Translations under genes and position numbers: made by a program
Assembly: GCF_000974485.1 (NCBI RefSeq)
Contig: NZ_BBOM01000005.1
Location: forward strand, 434,001-498,000
Direction of reading: 5' to 3'
Source of the DNA: Streptomyces sp. NBRC 109706
Lineage (GTDB): Bacteria > Actinomycetota > Actinomycetes > Streptomycetales > Streptomycetaceae
Length of the DNA stretch: 64,000 bases
Notes under the pieces: generated by a model
Databases searched by the model: none
What the model was told of the DNA's origin: nothing
What the model saw: the letters and a program-made list of their open reading frames with translations, nothing else
In this document: positions 52,412 to 60,624 of the stretch, one piece after another
Layout: every line of letters starts with the position of its first letter
How positions within the stretch are numbered: position 1 is the first letter of the stretch

Positions 52412-53035
52412 ATGGTCACACCGGTCACCGCCACCGAGGACGACACCCGGGCGACGCGGTTCGACGACGAGCTGACCGCGCGGCTGCTGACCCAGCGCAT
52501 CGTGTTCCTGGGCACCCAGGTGGACGAGGTCTCGGCGAACCGGGTCTGCGCACAGTTGCTGCTGCTGTCCGCCGAGGACCCACGCGACGACATCAGGCTC
52601 TACATCAACAGCCCCGGCGGGTCGGTGACCGCCGGGCTCGCGATCTACGACACCATGCGGCTGATCCCCAACGACGTGACCACCCTGGCCATGGGATTCG
52701 CCGCCAGCATGGGCCAGTTCCTGCTCACCACCGGCACCCCCGGCAAGCGGTACGCGCTGCCCAACGCGCGGATCATGATGCACCAGCCGTCCGCCGGCAT
52801 CGGCGGCTCCACCTCGGACATCGCGATCCAGGCGGAGAACCTGGAGTTCACCAAGCGGGCCGTGGAACGGATCACCGCCGAGCACACCGGCCAGAGCGAG
52901 GAGACCATCGCCAGGGACGGCGACCGGGACCGCTGGTTCACGCCGGACCAGGCCAGGGAGTACGGGCTGATCGACCGGGTGGTCGTCTCCCTCGCCGATC
53001 TCGCACCTACTTCCCCTCGCCGGACCGGCTTCTAG
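52412..53035 (+). CDS. clpP3: ATP-dependent Clp protease subunit ClpP3-like
   Basis: A 207-residue ClpP serine peptidase with intact triad: Ser99 ([10 protein letters not shown]), His124 (IMMHQPSAG) and Asp173 (DRDRWFT). It assembles in heptameric rings that degrade unfolded proteins fed by Clp ATPases. ATG 52412 is preceded by GAGGAGGAGGG. The next ClpP gene follows after 37 nt, the clpP3-clpP4 arrangement of streptomycetes, in which the second operon is induced when ClpP1/P2 fails. Confidence 0.9.
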   Translation: MVTPVTATEDDTRATRFDDELTARLLTQRIVFLGTQVDEVSANRVCAQLLLLSAEDPRDDIRLYINSPGGSVTAGLAIYDTMRLIPNDVTTLAMGFAASMGQFLLTTGTPGKRYALPNARIMMHQPSAGIGGSTSDIAIQAENLEFTKRAVERITAEHTGQSEETIARDGDRDRWFTPDQAREYGLIDRVVVSLADLAPTSPRRTGF

Positions 53036-53072
53036 GGCGCCCGGAACTCTCAGGAACAGGACGGTTCTCACC

Positions 53073-53666
53073 ATGAGCCAGTACACGATTCCCACCGTGG
53101 TCGAGCGCACGTCGAGCGGCGAGCGCGCCTACGACGTCTACAGCCGGCTGCTCTCCGACCGGGTGATCTTCCTGGGCACCGAGATCGACGACGGCGTGGC
53201 GAACGTCGTGATCGCCCAACTGCTGCATCTGGAGTCCGCCGACCCGGAGCAGGAGATCTCCATCTACATCAACTCCCCCGGCGGCTCGCCCACTTCGCTG
53301 ATGGCGATCTACGACACCATGTCGTTCGTCAAGGCGCCGATCTCCACGTTCTGCGTGGGGCAGGCGGCGTCCACCGCCGCCGTGCTGCTGGCAGCCGGGG
53401 ACCGGGGCCGCCGGGCGGTACTCGGCCACGCGCGGGTGCTGATCGGCCAGCCGGTGAGCGGCGGACACCGGGGCACCGTCTCCGACCTCAGTATCCAGGC
53501 GAAGGAGATGCTGCGCATCCGCGCCCAGGTGGAGGAGGTGCTCTCCGAGCACACCGGGCACGAAGTGGCCGCGCTACGGGCGGAGATGGACCGCGACCGG
53601 GTCTTCACCGCACGGGAGGCCGTCGAGTTCGGCCTCGCGGACCAGGTCGTCACCCGCCGCGCGTGA
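53073..53666 (+). CDS. clpP4: ClpP4-like subunit lacking catalytic His
   Basis: A 197-residue ClpP-fold protein. Ser100 ([10 protein letters not shown]) and Asp175 (MDRDRVFT) of the triad are kept, but the catalytic His of MMHQP is Gly125 in [10 protein letters not shown]. It should be unable to cleave by itself and probably forms a mixed complex with ClpP3, giving structure or chaperone docking. I do not know whether this substitution is general among ClpP4 proteins. Operon with clpP3; a perfect hairpin terminator follows. Confidence 0.9.
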   Translation: MSQYTIPTVVERTSSGERAYDVYSRLLSDRVIFLGTEIDDGVANVVIAQLLHLESADPEQEISIYINSPGGSPTSLMAIYDTMSFVKAPISTFCVGQAASTAAVLLAAGDRGRRAVLGHARVLIGQPVSGGHRGTVSDLSIQAKEMLRIRAQVEEVLSEHTGHEVAALRAEMDRDRVFTAREAVEFGLADQVVTRRA

Positions 53667-53706
53667 CGGCTGCCGCCGTGGCAGCGGCGGCGCCAGGCGC
53701 GGCGCG

Positions 53707-53744
53707 GCTCCCCTGCTGGCCGCGCTCTCGCGGCCAGCAGGGGA
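53707..53744 (+). terminator. 17-bp perfect hairpin after clpP4
   Basis: CTCCCCTGCTGGCCGCG, loop CTCT, CGCGGCCAGCAGGGGAG. It lies 40 nt beyond the clpP4 stop and ends the clpP3-clpP4 operon. Confidence 0.88.
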
Positions 53745-53929
53745 GGCCGCGTCGGGGGCGGGTGCGGGAGGGCGGGGGCGGCTGTGCGGGAACGTTCAAT
53801 GGCCAGCGGGAGGTGGGGGGTTGGGGCGTACCGGGGGCCGGGGGTACGGGCCCGGTGGGCCCGGTAGGGGTGGTGGCATCACGGGCCCCCGACGAGGGCG
53901 TGTGGCGGGACAGGACACCATCCCTTGGC

Positions 53930-54490
53930 CGGAGGCACCGGCCCGGAACGAACGACCAGGCAGCCGAACCCCAATGAAGGCCCCGGGCCGCAGGCACGGG
54001 ACCGGGGGCGAACGACCAGGCAGCCGGGCGTGAGGGGACAGGGCCGGAATCCCTAGTGCGGGGGGGGGTAGAGGCCCCCCAAGCGGACCGCCAGACCGCC
54101 GCATTTGGGTGAGGCCCCTGGGCCGCAGGCACGGCCCGAGAGCGAACGGCCAGGCCACCGACCCCTGGTGGGGCCGTGCGGCGGAGCGGGGCCACGATCG
54201 CTCAGCCGAAGGAACCGGCCCGGAGCGGACCCCGCCAGACCGCCCAACTCCGGTGAGGCCCCTGGGCCGCAGGCACCGGCCCGGGACGAACCGCCAGGCC
54301 GCCCAACCCCGGTGAGGCCCCGGGCCGCAAGCGCGGGCCCAGGGGCGAACGGCCAGGCCGCCCAACCCCGGTGAGGCCCCTGGGCCGCAAGCGCGGGCCC
54401 AGGGGCGAACCGCCAGGCCGCCCAACCCCGATGAAGCCGCTGGGTCGTGGGCACCGGTCCGGGGTGTGGGGCCAGGCCCGCCCGGGGTTG
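53930..54490. repeat. Intergenic array of roughly 59-bp repeats
   Basis: Successive units begin with TGAGGCCCCTGGGCCGCAGG or close variants (54109, 54254, 54313, 54371), continue GCRCGGGCCC..GGGGCGAAC and end GGCCAGGCCGCCCAACCCCGG. The three units 54254-54430 are almost identical; further degenerate units reach back to about 53930 and forward to about 54490, some with insertions. On the minus strand they read as Gly/Ala/Arg/Pro-rich frames with no real start. No spacers between units, so this is not a CRISPR. Confidence 0.8.
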
Positions 54491-54529
54491 GTGCTCGGGG
54501 CGGAGGTGTTCGCGTCTGCGGCGGGGGGA

Positions 54530-55036
54530 TCAGGCTGCCAGCAGCATCGTGTCGGCGGTGTCGCCCGGCCGCTGGGGGCGGGGGGTGCGGTGGGTGAGGA
54601 GGGACGTGGCGCGGCCGTCCGTCGGCTGTTCGGGGGCGGGGGCGGGGGCGGCGGGGGCCGGGGCGGTGGCGGGGTGGGCGTCGGTCAGCTGGGCCTGGGT
54701 CAGGGCCAGCAGCTCCGCGAGGCCCAGGCCCAGCGCCTGCGCCGCCGCGGCCAGCACCTCGGAGGACGCCTCCTTGCGGCCGCGTTCCACCTCGGAGAGG
54801 TACGGCATGGAGATCCGCGCCCGCTCGGCTACCTCCTTGAGCGTGCGGCCGCGTGCCAGCCGTTCGCGGCGGAGGGCGGCGCCCACCACATGCCGCAAGA
54901 GCGGTTCCCTGACGGTCACCGGCGCGGGGGCCGGCTCGGGCGCGGCGCCGGGGGCCGGGACCGGCCGCAGGAAGCCGCCCCCGGTGCGGCCTTGGGCACG
55001 GGCAGGGACACGGTTCGGGGCATGGCTGCTGCTCAC
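54530..55036 (-). CDS. popR: PopR/ClgR-type XRE regulator of clpP genes
   Basis: A 168-residue regulator from GTG 55036 (a GTG at 54919 is an alternative start). The helix-turn-helix reads LRRERLARGRTLKEVAERAR and ISMPYLSEVERGRKEASSEV, typical of PopR and ClgR. The C-terminus is Pro/Ala-rich and ends TADTMLLAA, a ClpP-recognised LAA tail as described for PopR, whose degradation by ClpP1/P2 shuts off clpP3-clpP4. Its position beside clpP3-clpP4 fits this feedback role. A ClgR assignment is the alternative. Confidence 0.85.
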   Translation of the reverse strand: MSSSHAPNRVPARAQGRTGGGFLRPVPAPGAAPEPAPAPVTVREPLLRHVVGAALRRERLARGRTLKEVAERARISMPYLSEVERGRKEASSEVLAAAAQALGLGLAELLALTQAQLTDAHPATAPAPAAPAPAPEQPTDGRATSLLTHRTPRPQRPGDTADTMLLAA

Positions 55037-55188
55037 CCCTTCAGGGTAGAAGCGGACCGCTCCGACGTAACGGGGCAGACGTTCCGCCCCCCGCGAAATC
55101 GCCGCCCGATCGCCCCACGCGAGAAAACGCCCGCGAAATCGCCCGTTCCGCCGGGCGGTCGGGGCCGCCCGGCGGAACGACGGTTCGG

Positions 55189-55860
55189 TCAGCCGAAGTT
55201 CACATCGCTGCAGATGTAGTACGACTGGTCCGAGTGCGACGCCTGCCAGATCGTGTACACGATGTGGTGGCCGCTGCGGCCCGGGGCCGAGACGTCCACG
55301 GTCATGTGGTCGCTGGGCGCGATGCGGCCCGTCTCGGCCAGCAACTCCAGGTCGTCCCAGCCGAGTTGGTCCGTCAGGGGGTTGAAGCCCTGCTCGGTGA
55401 CATAGACCAGCATGTAGTCGGCGCCGTGGAGGGCCTGGTCCCAGAGGTCGACGGTGAAGTTCGCGTTGACATCGGTCGTCTGCCACGGTCCCGGGGTGTC
55501 CATCGCGGCGTACCGTCCGTCGCCGGTGAGGCCGGCGCTGCACAGTTGGCCGTCGGGGATGGCGCCCTGGTGGTCGCCGGCGACGCCCTCGCGGTAGAGG
55601 CCGTTCCAGTTCCACATGGCGTTGGTGTCGTACTGCCACGCCTCCCAGCACATGGGGTCTTCCTGCTCCATGGCGGGGTTCTGGAAGTCGTGACCCCAGC
55701 GCTCCCAACAGCCGTAGTTGCGGGACGACGGGTCGATGACCGAGCCGTGTGCGGACGCGGTGTTGGCGCCGGGCACCAGCACCACCAACAGTGCGACGGC
55801 CAGCAGCGCGACGGCGCGCGGCGACCAGCGGCCCGGTCGCACCTTTTCCTGTGCGGACAT
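55189..55860 (-). CDS. Secreted AA10 lytic polysaccharide monooxygenase
   Basis: A 223-residue copper enzyme that oxidatively cleaves crystalline polysaccharide outside the cell. A signal peptide (basic VRPGRWSPRAV, hydrophobic core, cut after SA) leaves His as residue 1 of HGSVIDPSSRNYGCWERWG; this N-terminal His and the later His in LHGADYMLVYV-type segment form the copper brace. It ends DQSYYICSDVNFG without a binding module. It resembles the mixed chitin/cellulose S. coelicolor LPMO10B type. ATG 55860 follows GGAG at 8 nt. A CebR-like palindrome lies 41 nt upstream. Confidence 0.9.
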   Translation of the reverse strand: MSAQEKVRPGRWSPRAVALLAVALLVVLVPGANTASAHGSVIDPSSRNYGCWERWGHDFQNPAMEQEDPMCWEAWQYDTNAMWNWNGLYREGVAGDHQGAIPDGQLCSAGLTGDGRYAAMDTPGPWQTTDVNANFTVDLWDQALHGADYMLVYVTEQGFNPLTDQLGWDDLELLAETGRIAPSDHMTVDVSAPGRSGHHIVYTIWQASHSDQSYYICSDVNFG

Positions 55861-55900
55861 GCTGCGTTCTCCACTTCCGGTTATGGGGGTATCGGAATGA

Positions 55901-55914
55901 GGAAAGCGCTCCCA
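55901..55914 (-). promoter_or_regulatory. CebR-like operator upstream of LPMO gene
   Basis: On the minus strand, TGGGAGCGCTTTCC matches 11 of 14 positions of the CebR box TGGGAGCGCTCCCA. CebR is the LacI-type repressor of cellulose and cello-oligosaccharide genes. The site begins 41 nt upstream of the LPMO start, where a repressor would act. Confidence 0.6.
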
Positions 55915-56042
55915 TTGGTTCACCGTGGCGTTACCCGGGGACATCAACGCGAAACCGGGGGCCAGGAGTTCGACACGTTCGCGAACAACTTCGACGGCCG
56001 GTAAACGATTTCCGCGTCGGGATGCCTAACCGGCCGTCCAAT

Positions 56043-57638
56043 TCAGGCCCGTTGGGCGCCGGGGCGGCCCGGGTCGACATGGAAGGTGGCGACGGTGGTC
56101 AGCCCCGAGCCCGGGGTGGTGACGAAGGGGGTGACGCGGTAGTCGGCGGTGAGGGCCTCGGGGGTGAGGTGGACGACGGTGTAGCCGCGCTGGGAGCTGT
56201 GCCAGCGGAGGTGGGGGTTGGCGCCGGGGGCCATCCAGGCCGCGCCGACCTCGTCCGTCGGGGAGCCGTCCTTGCCGGAGGTGAGGGAGCTGCCGGCGAA
56301 CTCGGTGGCGACCACCGGGGCGTGTTCGTCCGCGAAGTCCAGGGTGAGGTCGGCGACCACGGCGCGGTGGATGTCGCCGGTGATCACCACGGGGTTGTTG
56401 GCGCCGCGTTCCCAGAGGCCGGTGAGGAGCCGGTCGCGGGCCGCCGTGTAGCCGTCCCACATGTCCAGGCCCGAGCTGTGGACCAGGGGGTCGGGGTCCT
56501 GGTCGACCTGGGCGATCAGGGTCTGGTTGGCCAACACGTTCCAGGTGGCGTTCGACCGTCCGGCGCCGTCCAGCAGCCAACTCTCCTGTTCCGCGCCGAG
56601 GATGGTGCGCTCGGGGGCGGAACGTTCCACGTCGCAGCCGGGTTTGGTGCCGTCGCCGCAGACCTGGTCGTCGCGGTGCGAGCGGGTGTCGAGTACGTGC
56701 AGGTCGAGGAGTTGGCCGAAGCCGAGTCGGCGGAACATCCGGGCGTCCGCGCCGTTGGGGCGTTGGGGCAGCCGCAGCGGGAGGTGTTCGTAGTAGGTCT
56801 GGAAGGCGGCGGCCTTGCGGGCGCGCCAGGCTTCCGGGTCCTGGTCGGGGAGGCCGTCGGTGTCCAACTGGGCGAAGTCTCCTGCCCAGTTGTTCTCCAC
56901 CTCGTGGTCGTCCCAGGTCAGCACCCAGGGGAACGCCTGGTGGGCGGCCTGGAGATCGGCGTCGAGTCGGGTCAGGGCGTGGCGGTTGCGGTAGTCGACC
57001 AGGCTGTGGGTCTCGCGTTGGAACGAGGCGTCCAGGGCGACGTTGCGCACGCCGCCGGTCTCGCCGACGCCGTACTCGTAGAGGTAGTCGCCGAGGTGGA
57101 CCACCAGGTCCAGGTCCTCGCCGGCCATATGGCGGTAGCCGGTGTAGAAGCCCTCGTACCAGCACTGGCAGGAGGCGAAGGCGAAGGTGAGGGCGTTGGT
57201 GCTGGTGGGTGCGGTGCGGGTGCGGCCGACCGGGCTGAGGTCGCGGCCGGCGCGGAAACGGTAGAAGTAGTCGCGGCCGGGGGCGAGGCCGCTGACCTCG
57301 GTGTGGACGGAGTGCGCCAGTTCGGGGGTGGCGCGGGTGCTGCCCCGTTTCACCCCGGTGGTGAAGCGCTCGTTCTCGGCGATCTCCCACTGGACGTCCA
57401 CCACCCGCTCGGGCATCCCACCGCGTCCGTCCAGGGCCAGTGGGTCGGGGGCGAGCCTGGTCCAGAGAACGACGCCGTCGGGCACCGGGTCGCCGGAGGC
57501 GACGCCGAAGGCGAACGGGTCGCCGGCGAACCGGGGCGCGGCCCAGGCCCTGCCGGTGCTGAAACCGGCGGCGTGCAGGGCGATTCCGGAGAGGGAGGCA
57601 CCGGCCAGGCCGAGCAGGCGGCGTCGCGTGAGATCCAT
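56043..57638 (-). CDS. phoD: Tat-exported alkaline phosphatase D
   Basis: A 531-residue PhoD phosphodiesterase/phosphatase. The Tat signal DLTRRRLLGLAGASLSG is followed by a N-terminal Fn3-like domain (to about 140) and the metallophosphatase core: ASCQCWYEGFYTGYRHM, HLGDYLYEYG, WDDHEVENNWAGD and VVITGDIHRAV, holding the iron and calcium ligands. It releases phosphate from esters outside the cell. The gene is not close to a convincing PHO box. It ends 183 nt upstream of the LPMO start on the same strand. Confidence 0.93.
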   Translation of the reverse strand: MDLTRRRLLGLAGASLSGIALHAAGFSTGRAWAAPRFAGDPFAFGVASGDPVPDGVVLWTRLAPDPLALDGRGGMPERVVDVQWEIAENERFTTGVKRGSTRATPELAHSVHTEVSGLAPGRDYFYRFRAGRDLSPVGRTRTAPTSTNALTFAFASCQCWYEGFYTGYRHMAGEDLDLVVHLGDYLYEYGVGETGGVRNVALDASFQRETHSLVDYRNRHALTRLDADLQAAHQAFPWVLTWDDHEVENNWAGDFAQLDTDGLPDQDPEAWRARKAAAFQTYYEHLPLRLPQRPNGADARMFRRLGFGQLLDLHVLDTRSHRDDQVCGDGTKPGCDVERSAPERTILGAEQESWLLDGAGRSNATWNVLANQTLIAQVDQDPDPLVHSSGLDMWDGYTAARDRLLTGLWERGANNPVVITGDIHRAVVADLTLDFADEHAPVVATEFAGSSLTSGKDGSPTDEVGAAWMAPGANPHLRWHSSQRGYTVVHLTPEALTADYRVTPFVTTPGSGLTTVATFHVDPGRPGAQRA

Positions 57639-57944
57639 CGAGAGAGAGGCCCGTCTGTGCAGAGATGCTGACGAGGCGCCACCTTCCAGGCCGGCGGCCG
57701 GATTTCGGCGGAGGCTCGCCTGACACTCACCGCCCCGGCGGGATAACGCGCGGTGACGTGGGCGCGGCGCCGCCGACGGGATCGACCCTCGGTGAAGCCT
57801 TGGCCGGGGCTCCGCGGCCCGGGGGGTCGACGACGGGCTGGGGCAACTTCGAGGTGGCGTTGGAGAATCCGCCGCCGGTGCCGGAGCGGACGCCCGGCGG
57901 CGGGGGGCGAGGAGGGCGTCCGCGCGTTCCGCACCTCCCCGGGG
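57639..57944. other. Intergenic region between phoD and the catabolic operon
   Basis: About 300 nt. It holds a probable terminator for the operon ending at 57945 (listed separately) and must contain the phoD promoter; no clear -35/-10 or PHO box was seen. Confidence 0.6.
57871..57901 (-). terminator. Hairpin after the catabolic operon
   Basis: GCCGCCGG and CCGGCGGC arms flank a 15-nt loop 44 nt beyond the stop of the last gene (57945, minus strand). Probable intrinsic terminator; stem short. Confidence 0.45.
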
Positions 57945-58901
57945 TCAGGCGACCCGGCAGCGCAGTGGTTCGCCGGCCAGGGCGCGGGCGGCCTCCTCGG
58001 CGGCCAGCCGCTGCAGGGCGTCCAGCGACTCCGTGGAGTAGAAGGCGGCGTGCGGGGTGAGCAGCGCCTGGGGCAGGGCGCGCAGCGGGGAGTCGGGCGG
58101 CAGCGGTTCGGGGTCGTGGACGTCGAGGGCGGCGCCGGCGAGCCGTCCGGTGCGCAGCGCCTCGGCGAGCGCGTCCTGGTCGACCAGGGTGCCGCGTGAG
58201 GTGTTGACCAGCACGGCGCCCGGGCGCATCAGCGCCAGATTGGTGGGGCCGATCAGCCGGTGGGTGGCGGGGGTGGCGGGGGCGTGCAGCGAGACGGCGT
58301 GCGAGCGGGCCAACAGCTCGGGCAGCGCGACGAGTTCGATGCCGTGGCCGGCCAGCGTCGCGCCGTCGGCGTAGGGGTCGCTGGCCAGGACGCGGCAGCC
58401 GAAGGGCCGTAGCCGTTCGCGCACGGCGATCCCGATCTGGCCGGTGCCGACCAGCCCCACCGTGGTGGCGGCGAGGCTGGGCAGCGGGCCGACGTCGGCG
58501 GGCGCGGCCCAGCCGTCCGCGCGGATGGCGCGGTCGTAGGCGGGCAGCCGGCGGAGCAGGGTGAGCAGGCAGGCGACGGCGTGGTCGGCGACGGTCTCGG
58601 TGCCGTAGTCGGGGACGTTGGCGACCCGGACGCCCAGCTCGCGGGCGGCGTCGAGGTCCACGTTGTCGTAGCCGATGCCATAGCGGATCACGGTGGCGCC
58701 GGGCGCGAGGGCGGCGAGCGCGGGGCGGGTCATCGGGGCGAAGTTGACGAACGCGACATCGGCGCCCCTGACCGCCTCGACGGTGTCCGGCTCGTCGGCG
58801 CAGTGGTGTTCGGCGAACGCGGCGGCGAACCGTTCGGCGGTGGCCCGTTCGTGGTGGACCTGGCCGAACGCCTGGTCGGTGACGACGACTCGGGGCGTCA
58901 T
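57945..58901 (-). CDS. D-2-hydroxyacid dehydrogenase
   Basis: A 318-residue NAD(P)-dependent dehydrogenase of the formate/glycerate family: nucleotide motif VGLVGTGQIG (about 143-152), NTSRGTLVDQDAL near 228-240, and catalytic Arg and Glu within SRGTLV and VHDPEPLP, with His in LTPHAAFY. It reduces a 2-keto acid to its D-hydroxy acid, or the reverse. Its ATG overlaps the stop of the XylX-type gene (ATGA), so it belongs to the same operon. Substrate is not readable. Confidence 0.88.
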   Translation of the reverse strand: MTPRVVVTDQAFGQVHHERATAERFAAAFAEHHCADEPDTVEAVRGADVAFVNFAPMTRPALAALAPGATVIRYGIGYDNVDLDAARELGVRVANVPDYGTETVADHAVACLLTLLRRLPAYDRAIRADGWAAPADVGPLPSLAATTVGLVGTGQIGIAVRERLRPFGCRVLASDPYADGATLAGHGIELVALPELLARSHAVSLHAPATPATHRLIGPTNLALMRPGAVLVNTSRGTLVDQDALAEALRTGRLAGAALDVHDPEPLPPDSPLRALPQALLTPHAAFYSTESLDALQRLAAEEAARALAGEPLRCRVA

Positions 58902-60094
58902 CGGAGCAGGCCCCGTTCGGCGAGGTTGGCCATCAGGGCGCGGATGCCGAAGGTCCAGGGTGGGGCGTCCTCGGCGTGCGCGACGACGTTGGCGAGGGTG
59001 CCGAGGCGTGGCGTGGATATCCGCACGAGGTCGCCGAGGTGATGGGTGAAGCCCTCGCCCGGGGTGTCGCGGTCCTGGGTGGGGGCGAACATGGTGCCGG
59101 TGAAGAGCAGCACGCCGTCGGGGTACTGGTGGAGTCGGCCCATGGTCTGGCGGACCAGGTCCAGCGGGTCGCGGCTGATCTCGGCGAGGGAGCTGACGGC
59201 TTCGAGGTGGAAGCCGTCGGGGCCGGTGATATCGAGCGTGATGTCGAGCCCGCGGGCGTCGTCGAGGGTGAAGGCGTCGTCGAAGAGGCGCAGGAACGGG
59301 CCGATGGCGCAGGAGGCGTTGTTGTCCTTGGCCTTGCCGAGGAGCAGCGCGCTGCGGCCCTCGACATCGCGGAGGTTGACGTCGTTGCCGAGGGTGGCGC
59401 CGACGGTCTCGCCCCGGGAGTTGACGGCGAGGACGAGTTCGGGCTCGGGGTTGTTCCAGACGGACCGGCTCCAGATGCCTATCTCGGCGCCGAGTCCGAC
59501 GGCGGAGAGCACGGGGGCCTTGGTGAAGACCTCGGCGTCGGGGCCGATGCCGACCTCCAGGTACTGCGACCACAGGCCCTCGACGGTCAGCACCTCCTTG
59601 ACGCGGGCGGCCTCGGCCGATCCCGGCACCAGATCGTCCAGTTGGCCGCCGAGCGCGTCCAGGACGCGGGCCCGGACGGCGGCGGCGCCGGCCCGGTCGC
59701 CGCCGGCGCGTTCCTCGATCACCCGCTCGACCATGCTGCGGACGAAGGTGACGCCGCACGCCTTGAGCACCTGGAGATCGCCGGGGGCCAGCAGGTGGGG
59801 GCGGTCGCGGTGGCCGGCGAGGGTGGCGTCCAGCACCTCGGCGAGGTCGAAGTCCCGTTCCGCCGGGGCGTGTCGGGCCAGCTCCACGGCGTCGGGACGG
59901 TCCAGCAGTTCGGCGACGGTGGGGGTGCCCGGGGTGAGGTCGGCGAGCCGGTCGCCGCGGAGTGCGACCACGCAGGGGCCGCCGACGGCCGGATCGTACA
60001 GCCGGGCGATCAGGGTGGCGCGCGCCGCGTCCTCGGGCAGCACGCGGGGCGCCAGTGCGGTCGGATCGGGCACGGTGATGTCGGATGTGGTCAC
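58898..60094 (-). CDS. XylX-type 2-keto-3-deoxy-acid dehydratase (FAH family)
   Basis: A 398-residue fumarylacetoacetate-hydrolase-fold protein following Caulobacter XylX nearly end to end: LQVLKACGVTF and RVIEERAGGD, then LWSQYLEVGIGPDAEVFTKA, SVWNNPEPELVLAVNSRG, NDVNLRDVEGRSALLLGKAK DN and TMFAPTQDRDTPGEGFTH. XylX dehydrates 2-keto-3-deoxy-D-xylonate to 2-oxoglutarate semialdehyde in the Weimberg route; an arabinonate or related substrate is equally possible. The metal-binding acidic residues appear present. It lies 17 nt downstream of the gamma-carbonic-anhydrase gene. Confidence 0.88.
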   Translation of the reverse strand: MTTSDITVPDPTALAPRVLPEDAARATLIARLYDPAVGGPCVVALRGDRLADLTPGTPTVAELLDRPDAVELARHAPAERDFDLAEVLDATLAGHRDRPHLLAPGDLQVLKACGVTFVRSMVERVIEERAGGDRAGAAAVRARVLDALGGQLDDLVPGSAEAARVKEVLTVEGLWSQYLEVGIGPDAEVFTKAPVLSAVGLGAEIGIWSRSVWNNPEPELVLAVNSRGETVGATLGNDVNLRDVEGRSALLLGKAKDNNASCAIGPFLRLFDDAFTLDDARGLDITLDITGPDGFHLEAVSSLAEISRDPLDLVRQTMGRLHQYPDGVLLFTGTMFAPTQDRDTPGEGFTHHLGDLVRISTPRLGTLANVVAHAEDAPPWTFGIRALMANLAERGLLR

Positions 60095-60111
60095 GGGGTG
60101 GGGTCTCCTCC

Positions 60112-60624
60112 TCAGTCCTGTCCCGCGTACCGGCGGGCCAGTTCGCGGTAGTGCGCGGCGTTCAGGCGGATGCCGTCGGCCTCCTCGGCGGTCAGCTCGC
60201 GGCGTACCTTTCCCGGCACGCCGGCGACCAGGGATCCGGGCGGCACCTCGGTGCCCTCCAGCAGCACGGTGCCGGCGGCGATCAGCGAACCGGCGCCCAC
60301 CCGGCTGCCGTTGAGCAGCACGGCGCCCATGCCGATCAGCGAGTCGTCACCGATCCGGCAGCCGTGCAGCACGGCGCGGTGGCCGACCGAGACGCCGGCG
60401 CCGACGTGGGTGGGGAAGCCGGGGTCGGCGTGCAGGACGCAGCCGTCCTGGATGTTGCTGCCGGCGCCGATCCTGATGGCCTCGGCGTCCGCGCGGACCA
60501 CGGCGGTGAACCAGACGCCGGCCTCATCGGCGACGACGGCGTCGCCGATGACGGTGGCGTCGGGCGCCAGCCAGGCGCTGTCGGCGATCTCGGGGATGTG
60601 TCCGTTGAACTCGATCAGTCTCAT
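60112..60624 (-). CDS. Gamma-carbonic-anhydrase-like hexapeptide-repeat protein
   Basis: A 170-residue left-handed beta-helix protein with hexapeptide repeats (VGAGVSVGHRAVLHGCRIGD, DSLIGMGAVLLNG) and a C-terminal helix, of the CaiE/YrdA type. Zinc-binding histidines are seen in HADPGFPTHVG and GHRAVLHG. Its role may be carbonic anhydrase or CoA-related, as in CaiE; position with a CoA-transferase and hydratase favours the latter. Its ATG overlaps the amidohydrolase stop (ATGA). Confidence 0.85.
   Translation of the reverse strand: MRLIEFNGHIPEIADSAWLAPDATVIGDAVVADEAGVWFTAVVRADAEAIRIGAGSNIQDGCVLHADPGFPTHVGAGVSVGHRAVLHGCRIGDDSLIGMGAVLLNGSRVGAGSLIAAGTVLLEGTEVPPGSLVAGVPGKVRRELTAEEADGIRLNAAHYRELARRYAGQD

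Noticed and set aside
53796..54454. Open frames through the 59-bp repeats
   Set aside because: They encode only repeated Gly/Ala/Pro/Arg strings from the repeat unit in several frames; no ribosome site.
53930..54490. Possible CRISPR array
   Set aside because: Repeats are contiguous and diverging with no unique spacers, and no cas genes are present.
55917..55934. PHO-box-like GTTCACC followed by CGTTACC
   Set aside because: The second half matches poorly, the site is upstream of the LPMO gene rather than phoD, and no further repeat is present.
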